From: Paraflavitalea sp. CAU 1676
GTDB lineage: Bacteria; Bacteroidota; Bacteroidia; Chitinophagales; Chitinophagaceae
Assembly: GCF_029223285.1 (NCBI RefSeq)
Contig: NZ_JARHUJ010000002.1
Span: forward strand, 310,001-374,000
Reading direction: 5' to 3'
DNA length: 64,000 bases
The translations under genes and the position numbers were made by a program. The notes below the pieces were generated by a model. That model saw only the letters and a program-made list of their open reading frames with translations, was not told the origin of the DNA and did not search any database. Shown piece by piece: positions 44,106 to 52,673 of this stretch. Position 1 is the first letter of the stretch. Each line of letters starts with the position of its first letter.

Positions 44106-44993
44106 CTATTGGTTATAGTATAAGGCGAATAACAGGGCTACTATGCCAGTGATCACTGCCATCGACCATAGTGCCCATTTGCGGCGGCGTCTGCGGGCCG
44201 CTGTGCGGTGTTTGGATGGATTGAAGAGCCGGCGGATAATGGGATCGGCAATACCGGCTGGAACGAGCCTTGCGGCAAATACATAACATTTGGTGACCAT
44301 GCCGGGCAGGATCATTCTTTTTTCGGCCAACATGCCTTTGATGCCTGCGCAGGCTATCGAGTGGGGATTTTCATGGATCATTTCGGATATCCGTTTATTG
44401 ACCTTCATTTCCACGTTGGCGTCGCGCTTATGCATGGACCCGCCGGGGCATAGTACAGATACCACCACGCCGGTGCCGGTCAATTCGTTGCGCAGGCTGG
44501 TGGTGAGGGTATTGACAAATGCTTTTGTGGCTGCATACAGGGCTTTGTTGGGGATATTGAAGAAGGAGGCGGTGCTGCTTACGTTGAGTATGTAGGCTTT
44601 GGGCCATTGCTTCAACATGGGCAGGAAGAGGCTGATCATCGAGGTGGATACATAATTGTTGAGGAGGATCATCGATTGTATTTCGGGCAGCTGCAGCTCT
44701 CCGAAGGGGCGGCTGCCGCCGGCCCCTGCATTGTTTATGAGTTTGTCTACGATGAAGTGGTTGGCCGAGCACCAGTTGAGGATGGCTTCCGGGGCTGCGG
44801 GTGCTATAAGGTCGATCTCGAAGTAGTGGGCCTTTACCTGGTACGTGTTGCTGATCTCGCTGGCCAGTTGGGATAGGTCGCTGCCTGGCAGGGATACCAA
44901 CAACAGGTTGAACCTTTTTTTTGCGCACACGATGGCCAGCTCCTTACCAATTCCTGCTCCTGCGCCAGTGATGAGGGTGAAGCCTTCCTTCAT
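44106..44993 (-). CDS. classical SDR with C-terminal membrane helix
   Basis: 295 residues. LITGAGAGIGKELAIV (TGxxxGIG), NNAGAG, NVSSTASF, and YAATKAFV (YxxxK). The extra C-terminal tail has a run of arginines and a hydrophobic helix (WALWSMAVITGIVALLFALY), which would hold the enzyme on the inner face of the membrane. First gene of the unit with the extended SDR. About 47 bp upstream a TACCAATTTACTGA string resembles part of the AraC sites at 8723-13514, with one base fewer in the spacer. Confidence 0.88.
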   Translation of the reverse strand: MKEGFTLITGAGAGIGKELAIVCAKKRFNLLLVSLPGSDLSQLASEISNTYQVKAHYFEIDLIAPAAPEAILNWCSANHFIVDKLINNAGAGGSRPFGELQLPEIQSMILLNNYVSTSMISLFLPMLKQWPKAYILNVSSTASFFNIPNKALYAATKAFVNTLTTSLRNELTGTGVVVSVLCPGGSMHKRDANVEMKVNKRISEMIHENPHSIACAGIKGMLAEKRMILPGMVTKCYVFAARLVPAGIADPIIRRLFNPSKHRTAARRRRRKWALWSMAVITGIVALLFALYYNQ

Positions 44994-45153
44994 TTGAATG
45001 GAGGTTTAATCGTTGATTGAAAACCGTTCCTATACCAATTTACTGAAAATGAATTTAATAAGCGGGCTTTGTGGAGGCGGGGATGCCCGGTTTTGTAAAT
45101 AGGTTTAAAGTTTTCCAATCGAGGATTGCACCAGGACACGCGCGAAAACAAGG

Positions 45154-45849
45154 CTAGGCCTTGTTTAATTTTTTACTCATCATGAATATTCCAATTGATA
45201 TCGCCCAAATTATAGCCAGCGCCAGGTATATATTTAGAGAAGCTTCGTGCAGCCACCCAGCCTGAAGTATTCCTGCCAGCGCATCTCCTAAACAGGATAT
45301 GCCAGTAAGCATGGTGAGCCAACCAATATAATAGAAATTATTCTTGCGGAGCTGATAGCCAGTGAAGATCCACCAGGTTGCGGCAAAAGTCATCTCCAGC
45401 AGATTCCAGAGACCACCATAAACTACGTCATTTATTAAACTGAAATTAGCCTTCAATATTTGCTGTTCCGTCTCATTGGCCAGGTGATATGCATTGATTA
45501 ATTTGGGCCATACGACTGCCAGTATAGATGCTCCTATACTTCCAATCAAAACATAGGCAATGCCGCAAAAAGTCACCAAATTGGCCCAGGCTGACCTGTC
45601 CTTCATCCAATCGTGCAACAGGTAAATGATGGGAAGCAGTAACAGGTAATACCCGAACATATCAAAAATCATAGACCATTTAGCCACAGCGGTATTTGTG
45701 CCGGCTGTTGATAAGATGAGCATCGGGTCTGAAAGTGCGTCGAAGTTGAAATTGACAGCAATAAGACTAGCGACCATACAAGCAAACGCGAGTAGTCCTG
45801 ATAATATAGTTATTGCGCCTATTGCTTTTTGTTCTTTTATTAGGTTCAT
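45154..45849 (-). CDS. DUF4386-like membrane protein
   Basis: 231 residues with six predicted membrane helices, for example AIGAITILSGLLAFACMVA, WSMIFDMFGYYLLLLPIIYL, FCGIAYVLIGSIGASILAVV and SLNIYLALAIIWAISIGIF. The layout and the GGLWNLLEMTFAATWWI segment fit the DUF4386 group. Function unknown. Single gene; no signs of an operon with the SDRs (160-bp gap). Confidence 0.7.
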   Translation of the reverse strand: MNLIKEQKAIGAITILSGLLAFACMVASLIAVNFNFDALSDPMLILSTAGTNTAVAKWSMIFDMFGYYLLLLPIIYLLHDWMKDRSAWANLVTFCGIAYVLIGSIGASILAVVWPKLINAYHLANETEQQILKANFSLINDVVYGGLWNLLEMTFAATWWIFTGYQLRKNNFYYIGWLTMLTGISCLGDALAGILQAGWLHEASLNIYLALAIIWAISIGIFMMSKKLNKA

Positions 45850-46067
45850 TTTCCTTTTAGCGCAAAACTAGATCGCTGATAAGGACAAATTTATGCTGGT
45901 GTCTTCAACCGTCAATTGCTTAGTATGGATTGAGTATGCATGTCGGGGCGAGGTGAATTTGAAATGTATTGTAACCCTTTACGTCGCACTTACGGGTTGG
46001 GGAGACACTCCGGATCTGTCTGGAAGTGTGTGCGGGTACAGGGCGCCGGAGCCGGCCAATAAAAAAG

Positions 46068-46545
46068 CAGCCGGCTGTGATCCCCAACTTCCCCTTGCTG
46101 GTTCCTGGCGGGAGCAATCTTTTCCGCCAGGGCCCTTACGGGGTTGTTCTGCTTCACGATAACCGGCTGACTTTAGAACCAAAACCACCTTTAAATTACC
46201 ACGATAGAATCCAAAATAGAAGGGTAAGTGGAAACAAACCCTTGTAGATGCGCGATACATCTGCACATGAGAAACTTGTATCCTGATTAACCAAATGACT
46301 GTTTCATCGGGTTGAGGGCAAAGGGGAGGACCGGTGGTAAAGGATACCCTAAAAACCAAAACACCGGCCCTTAAATTCCCTTCATGCACCACAACCATCT
46401 TTATGCTGCGGTCAGCTTTACGCGACCTACCGGAATAAATTCCGGACTATAAAGCCAACCGAAGCAATGGCGTGAACATCAGCGGCAGCCTCGCCTCCTG
46501 CGGCGTAGAAAGACCCAATTCCCAATGCTTGCCTATGGAGGCAAG
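46068..46545. other. hairpin-rich stretch in a 1.1-kb gene-free region
   Basis: From 45850 to 46973 no gene is supported. Perfect inverted repeats stand out: CAGCCGGCTG (46068-46077), CCTGGCGG/CCGCCAGG (46104-46131), CCGGAAT/ATTCCGG (46430-46445) and CTTGCCT/AGGCAAG (46528-46545). Two diverged direct repeats with CCAAAAC...TTAAATT occur near 46176-46200 and 46355-46381. It matches no RNA or mobile-element type I know. Confidence 0.35.
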
Positions 46546-46973
46546 GAATCTGCATCGCTGGCACAAACACTTCTCATCTTATCTCAACATCGATCAGCTG
46601 TAACTCCAATTGTTCACCTTCATCAGGTGCGTAATATCCACACAGTACATTAACAGGTATAAATCCTTCGGCCAGCAGGTACAATGTCCACATGAATGTT
46701 ATGTTACTGTCCATGTTTTTAACTGTTGGTGATAAGAAGTCGTATGATGAGGGAGCTGGTACTATGTGTTGCCAAAAAAAATAAATCATTTGCGCAATAA
46801 TTGGCATCGCGCCGGTAAGACACGTTTCTGCTGCCGTTTATCCGCGCTCATTTCCTTGTATATGATTTCATGGGTACTTCTTGTTCATCCGGCCGACTTC
46901 GTCCATGGCCTTGCTTATCATGTCGATAGTGTGGGCCATTGAAAATCATTACTCATTTAAAAATTCAACAGCA

Positions 46974-48185
46974 ATGAAACAGGCATTCCTTGCAGCGATT
47001 GCAATTGCCACTTCGATGTTCTTTAAACCTCCCGGAGGTTATGTGATTAAAGGGCGTATCGATGGCGCCAAAAACGGTTTGAAAGTGTATTTGGGCTTTG
47101 CAGACATTAAAGGAAAGGATAAGTTCTTTGACAGTACGATCCTGACCAACGGGCAATTCGAGTTTAAGGGGAATTTCCCTTCGCCGCGGTTCTGCTCTGT
47201 CATTTTTAAAGATCCTAAGGGGAAAGGACAATATACAGGCAAAGCTTTGAACCTGTTTGTCGGTGACGGTAAAATGACGGTGAAAGCAATCTATGATAGC
47301 CTGCCCAGTGAATTTGATGCTATGATAGGGTCCTTTTGTATGAAGCCATCCATTAAGGTGTCGGGTTCGCCTGCCCATGACCAGTTGATGGATTTCGTGA
47401 ACGGATTGCGTCCCTTAAACGACCGGCTTGAATGGTTGGATGACAGTCTTGGAAAAGTATATTCAGCATCTCCGAAGGAGCCTGCAGCTTTCCAGGCGCG
47501 GATGGCCCTGGCTCAACAGATCGATCAGGTGTACGAAGAGCTGAAATCGCTTTCGCTGTCTTTTATTGCAGCGCAGGAGCCAGGAGAAGTGACCGGCCTT
47601 GTCGCTTACAAGACTTTGTCCATTGAATCGCTCGACACCAAAGAAGTAGGGCTGCTTCAAAGTAAATTTGCGGCTATGACCCCAAAGGGTCCGATAGTCA
47701 GTGCTCTGAACACTGCAGCTGAACAGGCAGGCAAAACTGCGGTGGGCTCAAACTTCCATGACTTTTCTTTCAAAGATTCGAGTGGTGTGTTACATCAGTT
47801 GGGCCAATATATAGGCAAAGGCAAATACGTGCTGGTGGATTGCTGGGCTTCGTGGTGTGGACCCTGCCGGAAAGATATTCCGCATTTGAAGGAAGTATAT
47901 CGTGATTACCATGAGAAGGGCTTTGAGATCATCAGCGTTTCGCTCGACGAAAATGCCGATCAGTGGAAGAAGGCGCTCCGGGAAGAAAAAATGCCGTGGC
48001 TGCAGGTTTCCGAGAATAAAGGTTTTGAAGGGGGGATTGTAGCTACTTACAAAATAAGGGGCATTCCTACCTGCTTTCTGTTTGATCCCCAAGGTAAGCT
48101 CGTTACCAAGAATATGCGTGGGCCGTGGATGGACAACAGATTGATCGCTCTATACGGTGCTTTGCCGGAGGGTGGTAGTCATTGA
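46974..48185 (+). CDS. TlpA-like thiol-disulfide oxidoreductase with DUF4369
   Basis: 403 residues from the ATG at 46974. Short export signal (MKQAFLAAIAIATSMFF). Residues about 25-130 are a DUF4369-type beta-sandwich (GYVIKGRIDGAKNGLKVYLG), then a helical middle. The C-terminal 140 residues are a thioredoxin fold with VDCWASWCGPCRKDIPHLKE (redox CxxC) and IRGIPTCFLFDPQGK (cis-Pro loop). It would reduce or exchange disulfides in the periplasm, as ResA/TlpA do. Single gene, followed by the terminator at 48211 on the other strand. Confidence 0.9.
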   Translation: MKQAFLAAIAIATSMFFKPPGGYVIKGRIDGAKNGLKVYLGFADIKGKDKFFDSTILTNGQFEFKGNFPSPRFCSVIFKDPKGKGQYTGKALNLFVGDGKMTVKAIYDSLPSEFDAMIGSFCMKPSIKVSGSPAHDQLMDFVNGLRPLNDRLEWLDDSLGKVYSASPKEPAAFQARMALAQQIDQVYEELKSLSLSFIAAQEPGEVTGLVAYKTLSIESLDTKEVGLLQSKFAAMTPKGPIVSALNTAAEQAGKTAVGSNFHDFSFKDSSGVLHQLGQYIGKGKYVLVDCWASWCGPCRKDIPHLKEVYRDYHEKGFEIISVSLDENADQWKKALREEKMPWLQVSENKGFEGGIVATYKIRGIPTCFLFDPQGKLVTKNMRGPWMDNRLIALYGALPEGGSH

Positions 48186-48210
48186 TCCAGGGGACATCAT
48201 AAAAAAAATA

Positions 48211-48236
48211 GGGAAAGCAATAAATATTGCTTTCCC
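48211..48236 (-). terminator. terminator ending the sigma/SusCD operon
   Basis: An 11-bp stem GGGAAAGCAAT (48211-48221) with ATTGCTTTCCC (48226-48236), followed on the minus strand by TATTTTTTTT. On the plus strand only a weak T-run follows, so it mainly serves the leftward unit. Confidence 0.85.
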
Positions 48237-48265
48237 TCTACGGCATAGTACGGGGCGGCCGGGGG

Positions 48266-48580
48266 TTAATAAGATCGGCGGATTTGATAGGATATGATAT
48301 TCAGCTGACCGTTTAATTCACGCTCGAGGCGTCGTGTTGTTTGGGCCATATCACCTTCCAGGCAAAATCGCATTCGTACGGTGTTTTCAATAGGTAGCGG
48401 ATCCACTATGAACTCCTTGACGATGGCAACATTGTGTATGCAATCCAATACCTGGCTTTCCACGCCTCCTTCTTCGTGTACTTCCAGCACCAGGTAAAAG
48501 TGCTCCCTGAAGCCTGTTGAAATGTTGGGCATGCTGCATGACAGCAAGAACAGGTAAAAGGAGATCATTATCGTTTTCAT
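48266..48580 (-). CDS. small lipoprotein with ACT-like fold pattern
   Basis: 104 residues. Lipoprotein signal MKTIMISFYLFLLSCS. The mature 85 residues read as beta-alpha-beta-beta-alpha-beta: HFYLVLEVHEEGGVESQVLD, NVAIVKEFIVDPL, TVRMRFCLEGDMAQTTRRLE, NGQLNIISYQI. The order and the EGD/ERELN spacing resemble ACT (acetolactate-synthase small-subunit-like) domains, which bind amino acids in the cytoplasm; a secreted version would be unusual. It follows the metalloprotease gene by 20 bp and ends the leftward operon. The fold assignment is by eye only. Confidence 0.6.
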   Translation of the reverse strand: MKTIMISFYLFLLSCSMPNISTGFREHFYLVLEVHEEGGVESQVLDCIHNVAIVKEFIVDPLPIENTVRMRFCLEGDMAQTTRRLERELNGQLNIISYQIRRSY

Positions 48581-48600
48581 ATTAGCGGGTGTTTATTGAG

Positions 48601-51057
48601 TTACTTTTTGTTCTCCAGCGCTGTCGCAATGCGTTCTGCTTCGTCCTGCAAGTGATACTTCGTCATAGGGTCGTTCGTAGCCGGTATTGCTCTGATCATA
48701 TCCTGGCGTACTGTGCGGAGTGTCGATTTTACTATAGACAATATATCTGAAGCCTGCAGGCTCAGTTTCGGGTCTGCATTGAGTACAGGTAGTTCTTTTT
48801 TTGCCGGCTTCAGGATCTCGACCATTTTATTGACATAGATCTTTTGCAGGTTTCTCCGGTACACATCGATCGGTTTGTGCGTGTACAATTCCGACCAGAT
48901 TTCCTTTTGCAGATCGTTCATGAAGTTTTGCAACGTGTAGGCTTCCTTTCCAAGACGTGCTTCTGCTGCGATGAGGTTGTCGAAGCGTATTTCACTCAAC
49001 AGAATGGTTATAATGGATTCCTGTTTTGAGCCAATCAGGGCAATTGGGTTGATGCCTGTTTTGTCGATGATATTGTTATCAACCAGCCACAGAGGAGTAG
49101 TGAATAACTGTTTACTCAAAAACTCGAGGGCAGCTACCTGCTTTGCTTTGAATACCGGTTCATACAATTTGCCGGGTTGCTCTGCTGTTTTGGGCGTATG
49201 ATAAATGCCGCCAATATTTTTAGTAGCGTGGAACATGTATTGCATGAATTGGTCACCTACCTCACCATTGAGATATTTGAGTAATTCATAACCTTCATTG
49301 TCGGTACGGGTCCAGGCGGCCAGGTTGGGCACGATCCGCTGTAGGTTCTTAATGCCATACGTGCCGGCTTTTACTGCGTCGTCTCCCAGGTCTTCGTTCT
49401 GGCTGCGGGGATCGGATGATTCCGATTCGTTGCCAAACCAAAGGCGGTTGTTCTTCAGCTTTTCGGACGTCAGTTTGCTCAATACTGCAGCTTCCGATTC
49501 GGGTGTTTGGTTGCCGGGTAGTATTTTATAAGCCCACTCAATAGCCCACTTGTCGTAGTCGCCGATGCGGGGAAACAGGCCTGCCCGGCCGATATTGTCT
49601 TCGGGCTGTGCCACGTAATTAAAACGGGCATAGTCCATGATGGAGGGGGTGTGGCCGTTTGCTTCCACCCAGGCCTTGTCGCGCAGTTTCTCTACAGGAA
49701 CGGTTGACGATGAGCCAAAGTTGTGTTTCAGACCCAGGGTGTGGCCCACTTCGTGCGACGATACAAAACGGATCAATTGTCCCATCAGGCTATCAGGCAG
49801 TTGTGCACCTCTCGCGTCGGGATCAACGGCGGCAGTTTGAACCAGGTACCAATCGCGCAATAACTTCATTACGTTGTGGTACCAGTTGATGTGCGTTTCG
49901 AGGATCTCGCCGGTGCGTGGATCATGTACGTGCGGACCACTTGCATTGGGCGTAGAGGACGGTTTGTACACAATGGCCGAATAGCGGGCATCTTCAAGGC
50001 TCCAGGTGGAATCTTCCTGGCGCGATGGTGCTTCTTTTGCAATGATGGCATTTTTGAATCCTGCCTTTTCGAAAGCTACCTGCCAATCATTGACCCCCTG
50101 CATTAAATAAGGAACCCATTTCTTAGGCGTTGCAGGATCGATATAATAAATGATAGGTTTTTTGGGTTCTACAAGTTCGCCCCGGAAATAACGTTGCAGA
50201 TCTTCTTCTTTGGGTTCGAGGCGCCACCTGGTAGACATTTCTATTTTTTTGACGCCCTGAGGGTCGGCATCGAAGTCGGTCCGTTTGGAACTGAAATAGC
50301 CAACTCTTTCATCTGCCAAACGTGGTTTCATCGGTTCGGCTGGCAACAATACCAGCGAAGAATTGATCTCGAAGGTTGCGGTGCCCTCGGACATTTGTCC
50401 TGGTCTTGCTGGCAAACGGGTATAGGTCTTTACCGTTTTGATCTCCGTATTCTGCGGATAGCTATTGACCGATGCGATGTAAGATTTGTCGCTGTTCAGA
50501 TTGGCCAGGCCATACATGGATTTCATCTCGGCATCGAAAAACAATTCATTGTTGTCGTTGCTTAAAAAATCAGTTACTTCTATGACGTATGCCTTAGACT
50601 GCGGGTTCGTTGTAATGGTAGAGAAGCTGGCCACGATGGGCTGGAGGTTGGAATTGATCACATTCCGGTACATGGGTCTTGTACTGTCACCAACATATTC
50701 ACCATAAGATATTTTACGGAGGAATATCTTGTTTCCCGGGCCTTGTTCGAACTTTATTACCCCTTCATTGATCTGATCGCCGGAGAATCCATAAAAGCCT
50801 GCTATCCGGATCTCTGAACTTGATCTCGACAGGCGGGTTACCACGAGCAGGTCTCTGTTGAGCAAGGAGGCGGGCAATTCAAAATAATACTTGTCACCTA
50901 CCTGGTGTACGGAGAGGAGACCATGGCGGCTAACGGCCTTTTCTGTAATGATCTCTTTATAGGGTTTGAAGTTTCCCTTGGCGACGGTATCGGTTTGCGC
51001 CAGGGCACAGCAGGGCAATAATCCGATGAGCCCTGCCATAATGTGTCTTTGTAACAT
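48601..51057 (-). CDS. zinc-dependent metalloprotease (DUF5117/DUF4953 type)
   Basis: 818 residues from the ATG at 51055-51057; signal peptide MLQRHIMAGLIGLLPCCALA. The first 300 residues include ITEKAVSRHGLLSVHQVGDK and FELPASLLNRDLLVVTRLSR (DUF5118/DUF5117 region). The metzincin-like site is SHEVGHTLGLKHNFGSS, HExxHxxGxxH, in which three His bind zinc and Glu is catalytic. SIMDYARFNYV follows as Met-turn. It probably degrades proteins or peptides in the periplasm or outside. It sits in the SusCD operon, directly after susD (134-bp gap). Confidence 0.9.
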   Translation of the reverse strand: MLQRHIMAGLIGLLPCCALAQTDTVAKGNFKPYKEIITEKAVSRHGLLSVHQVGDKYYFELPASLLNRDLLVVTRLSRSSSEIRIAGFYGFSGDQINEGVIKFEQGPGNKIFLRKISYGEYVGDSTRPMYRNVINSNLQPIVASFSTITTNPQSKAYVIEVTDFLSNDNNELFFDAEMKSMYGLANLNSDKSYIASVNSYPQNTEIKTVKTYTRLPARPGQMSEGTATFEINSSLVLLPAEPMKPRLADERVGYFSSKRTDFDADPQGVKKIEMSTRWRLEPKEEDLQRYFRGELVEPKKPIIYYIDPATPKKWVPYLMQGVNDWQVAFEKAGFKNAIIAKEAPSRQEDSTWSLEDARYSAIVYKPSSTPNASGPHVHDPRTGEILETHINWYHNVMKLLRDWYLVQTAAVDPDARGAQLPDSLMGQLIRFVSSHEVGHTLGLKHNFGSSSTVPVEKLRDKAWVEANGHTPSIMDYARFNYVAQPEDNIGRAGLFPRIGDYDKWAIEWAYKILPGNQTPESEAAVLSKLTSEKLKNNRLWFGNESESSDPRSQNEDLGDDAVKAGTYGIKNLQRIVPNLAAWTRTDNEGYELLKYLNGEVGDQFMQYMFHATKNIGGIYHTPKTAEQPGKLYEPVFKAKQVAALEFLSKQLFTTPLWLVDNNIIDKTGINPIALIGSKQESIITILLSEIRFDNLIAAEARLGKEAYTLQNFMNDLQKEIWSELYTHKPIDVYRRNLQKIYVNKMVEILKPAKKELPVLNADPKLSLQASDILSIVKSTLRTVRQDMIRAIPATNDPMTKYHLQDEAERIATALENKK

Positions 51058-51191
51058 GAAAGTTTCTTTTAGATGAATAATGTTGGTACTACTTAAGTCG
51101 TAGTCATTTGGACTTGGTACCACACCGTTCATCACATTAGATGTGAGGAGATCACCGGCACGAATAGCAGCGTGCCGGTGATAGGTGAGAA

Positions 51192-52664
51192 TTATTGAGG
51201 ATACCCTGGATTCTGGGTTATGTTAGGTCCGTTTTTAACTTCTATTTGGGGTATGGGATACAACAACCAGTCCTTACTCCACACAGCTCCCTTAGTAGGC
51301 GCATACACCGCCATTATTTCTTCGGCCCGGCTAATGGCCGGGTTGTTGCGACCGGGCCAGCGCTTGAGGTCGAGCCAGCGATGCCCTCCTTCCATAAATA
51401 GCTCTACGCGGCGCTCCTGCTCCAAGGCAGCCAATGCTTCGGTCATGGATGATAGTGCGATGGCACCCAGGCCGGCCCGGGCACGCACCAGGTTAATGTC
51501 TGTAGCGGCGCCGGCAAAATTGCTTTGCCTTGCACGGGCTTCGGCGCGCAGCAGGTACTGTTCGGCCAGGCGCAACACAGCCAGGTGATCGGCTTGACAA
51601 CTGGTAGTGTATAAATAATTTTTGTATTTAAAGGGCAGGTGGTAATACTTATTGCCGTCTGTACTGGAATCCAACCAGTTTTGTTTTCGTTTGTCACCAG
51701 GTTCAAACGAAGCGGCTAAGGCTGGATTCAGGTAATCGCTAATATCGTAAGAGAAACTAAACGGTGCCAACCCGTTCGATCTTAAGTATTCGGTGCTGAA
51801 ATGACTTCCATCGAAAACAAATAAAGTATTGCCCGATGCATTCTTTACTGGTGGCAGCTGCCAGATGGCTTCTTTGGCCGAGGATTTGAACACCGTGTTG
51901 AGGTTGGCATCCAACGAATAGGTGGGTTGCCCAATCACGGATGATGCTTGTGCCTCTGCTTTGGCCCAATCTTGTGTGTACAAGTATACCCGCGACAACA
52001 GGGCTGTTGCCGCCCATTTGTTGGGCCGGATCCTTGCCGTGGTGGTCGAATTGCTGCCCGACAGGTAAGAAGCAGGCAACAGGGATTGCGCCTCCTTCAG
52101 ATCGGCTATAATTTGATCGTATACCAGGTTGACTGCCTGTCTCGGCGCCAACCGGTTGGTTTCATAATTGGTGCTCGTAACCACCGGCACCGGGCCAAAG
52201 AGGTTGACGAGGTAGAAATAACAGAAGGCCCGCAAAAACCTGGCTTCACCGAGTAGCTGCTTACGTACTGGTTCTGTAATACCCGTTGAAGCCTGCACCC
52301 CAGCGATCGTAGCGTTGACCCGGTAAATATGCAGATAGGCTTTTCCCCAGATAGTTTTTAGGATACCATTATTGGGCAACACATTGTTGGTGACCAGGGT
52401 TAAATAATCCTGCATAGTCGATAGCGTGAGTAATTCGTCGCCGGTAAGGCCGGTTACCACGCTTACGCCCTGGTAGCCCTGCACCAATATGGGTTCGCTG
52501 GCCATCTCGGCCAATATGACGTTGATGGTGGCAGTGGCCGACACATCGTTTTGGAAAACCTGGGTGGCATCCAACGAGGTATCGGGCGCTTGCAGGTCTA
52601 CAAATTTTTTACAGGAGCCCGCAGAAAATATCAATATGAGTAAGGGAATGAATTTGGTGTTCAT
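51192..52664 (-). CDS. SusD/RagB family nutrient-binding lipoprotein
   Basis: 490 residues, the usual size. Lipoprotein signal (FIPLLILIFSAGSC) and then KKFVDLQAPDTSLDATQVFQ, the normal N-terminal SusD helix. TPR-like helices (ARFLRAFCYFYLVNLFGPVP, the most conserved SusD motif) and the C-terminal NLVRARAGL, LEQERRVELFMEGGHRWLDL and IPQIEVKNGPNITQNPGYP identify the family. It sits on the outer membrane and closes the SusC channel over the substrate. The susC gene ends 9 bp upstream. Confidence 0.95.
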   Translation of the reverse strand: MNTKFIPLLILIFSAGSCKKFVDLQAPDTSLDATQVFQNDVSATATINVILAEMASEPILVQGYQGVSVVTGLTGDELLTLSTMQDYLTLVTNNVLPNNGILKTIWGKAYLHIYRVNATIAGVQASTGITEPVRKQLLGEARFLRAFCYFYLVNLFGPVPVVTSTNYETNRLAPRQAVNLVYDQIIADLKEAQSLLPASYLSGSNSTTTARIRPNKWAATALLSRVYLYTQDWAKAEAQASSVIGQPTYSLDANLNTVFKSSAKEAIWQLPPVKNASGNTLFVFDGSHFSTEYLRSNGLAPFSFSYDISDYLNPALAASFEPGDKRKQNWLDSSTDGNKYYHLPFKYKNYLYTTSCQADHLAVLRLAEQYLLRAEARARQSNFAGAATDINLVRARAGLGAIALSSMTEALAALEQERRVELFMEGGHRWLDLKRWPGRNNPAISRAEEIMAVYAPTKGAVWSKDWLLYPIPQIEVKNGPNITQNPGYPQ

Positions 52665-52673
52665 GATTCGGTT

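Noticed and set aside
45979-46398. A 139-codon leftward open frame in the gene-poor region
   Set aside because: The translation is rich in Pro, Gly and Arg with no secondary-structure or family pattern, and it crosses several hairpins.
46200-46560. tmRNA, RNase P RNA or group II intron in the gene-poor region
   Set aside because: None of the conserved core strings of these RNAs was found by eye.
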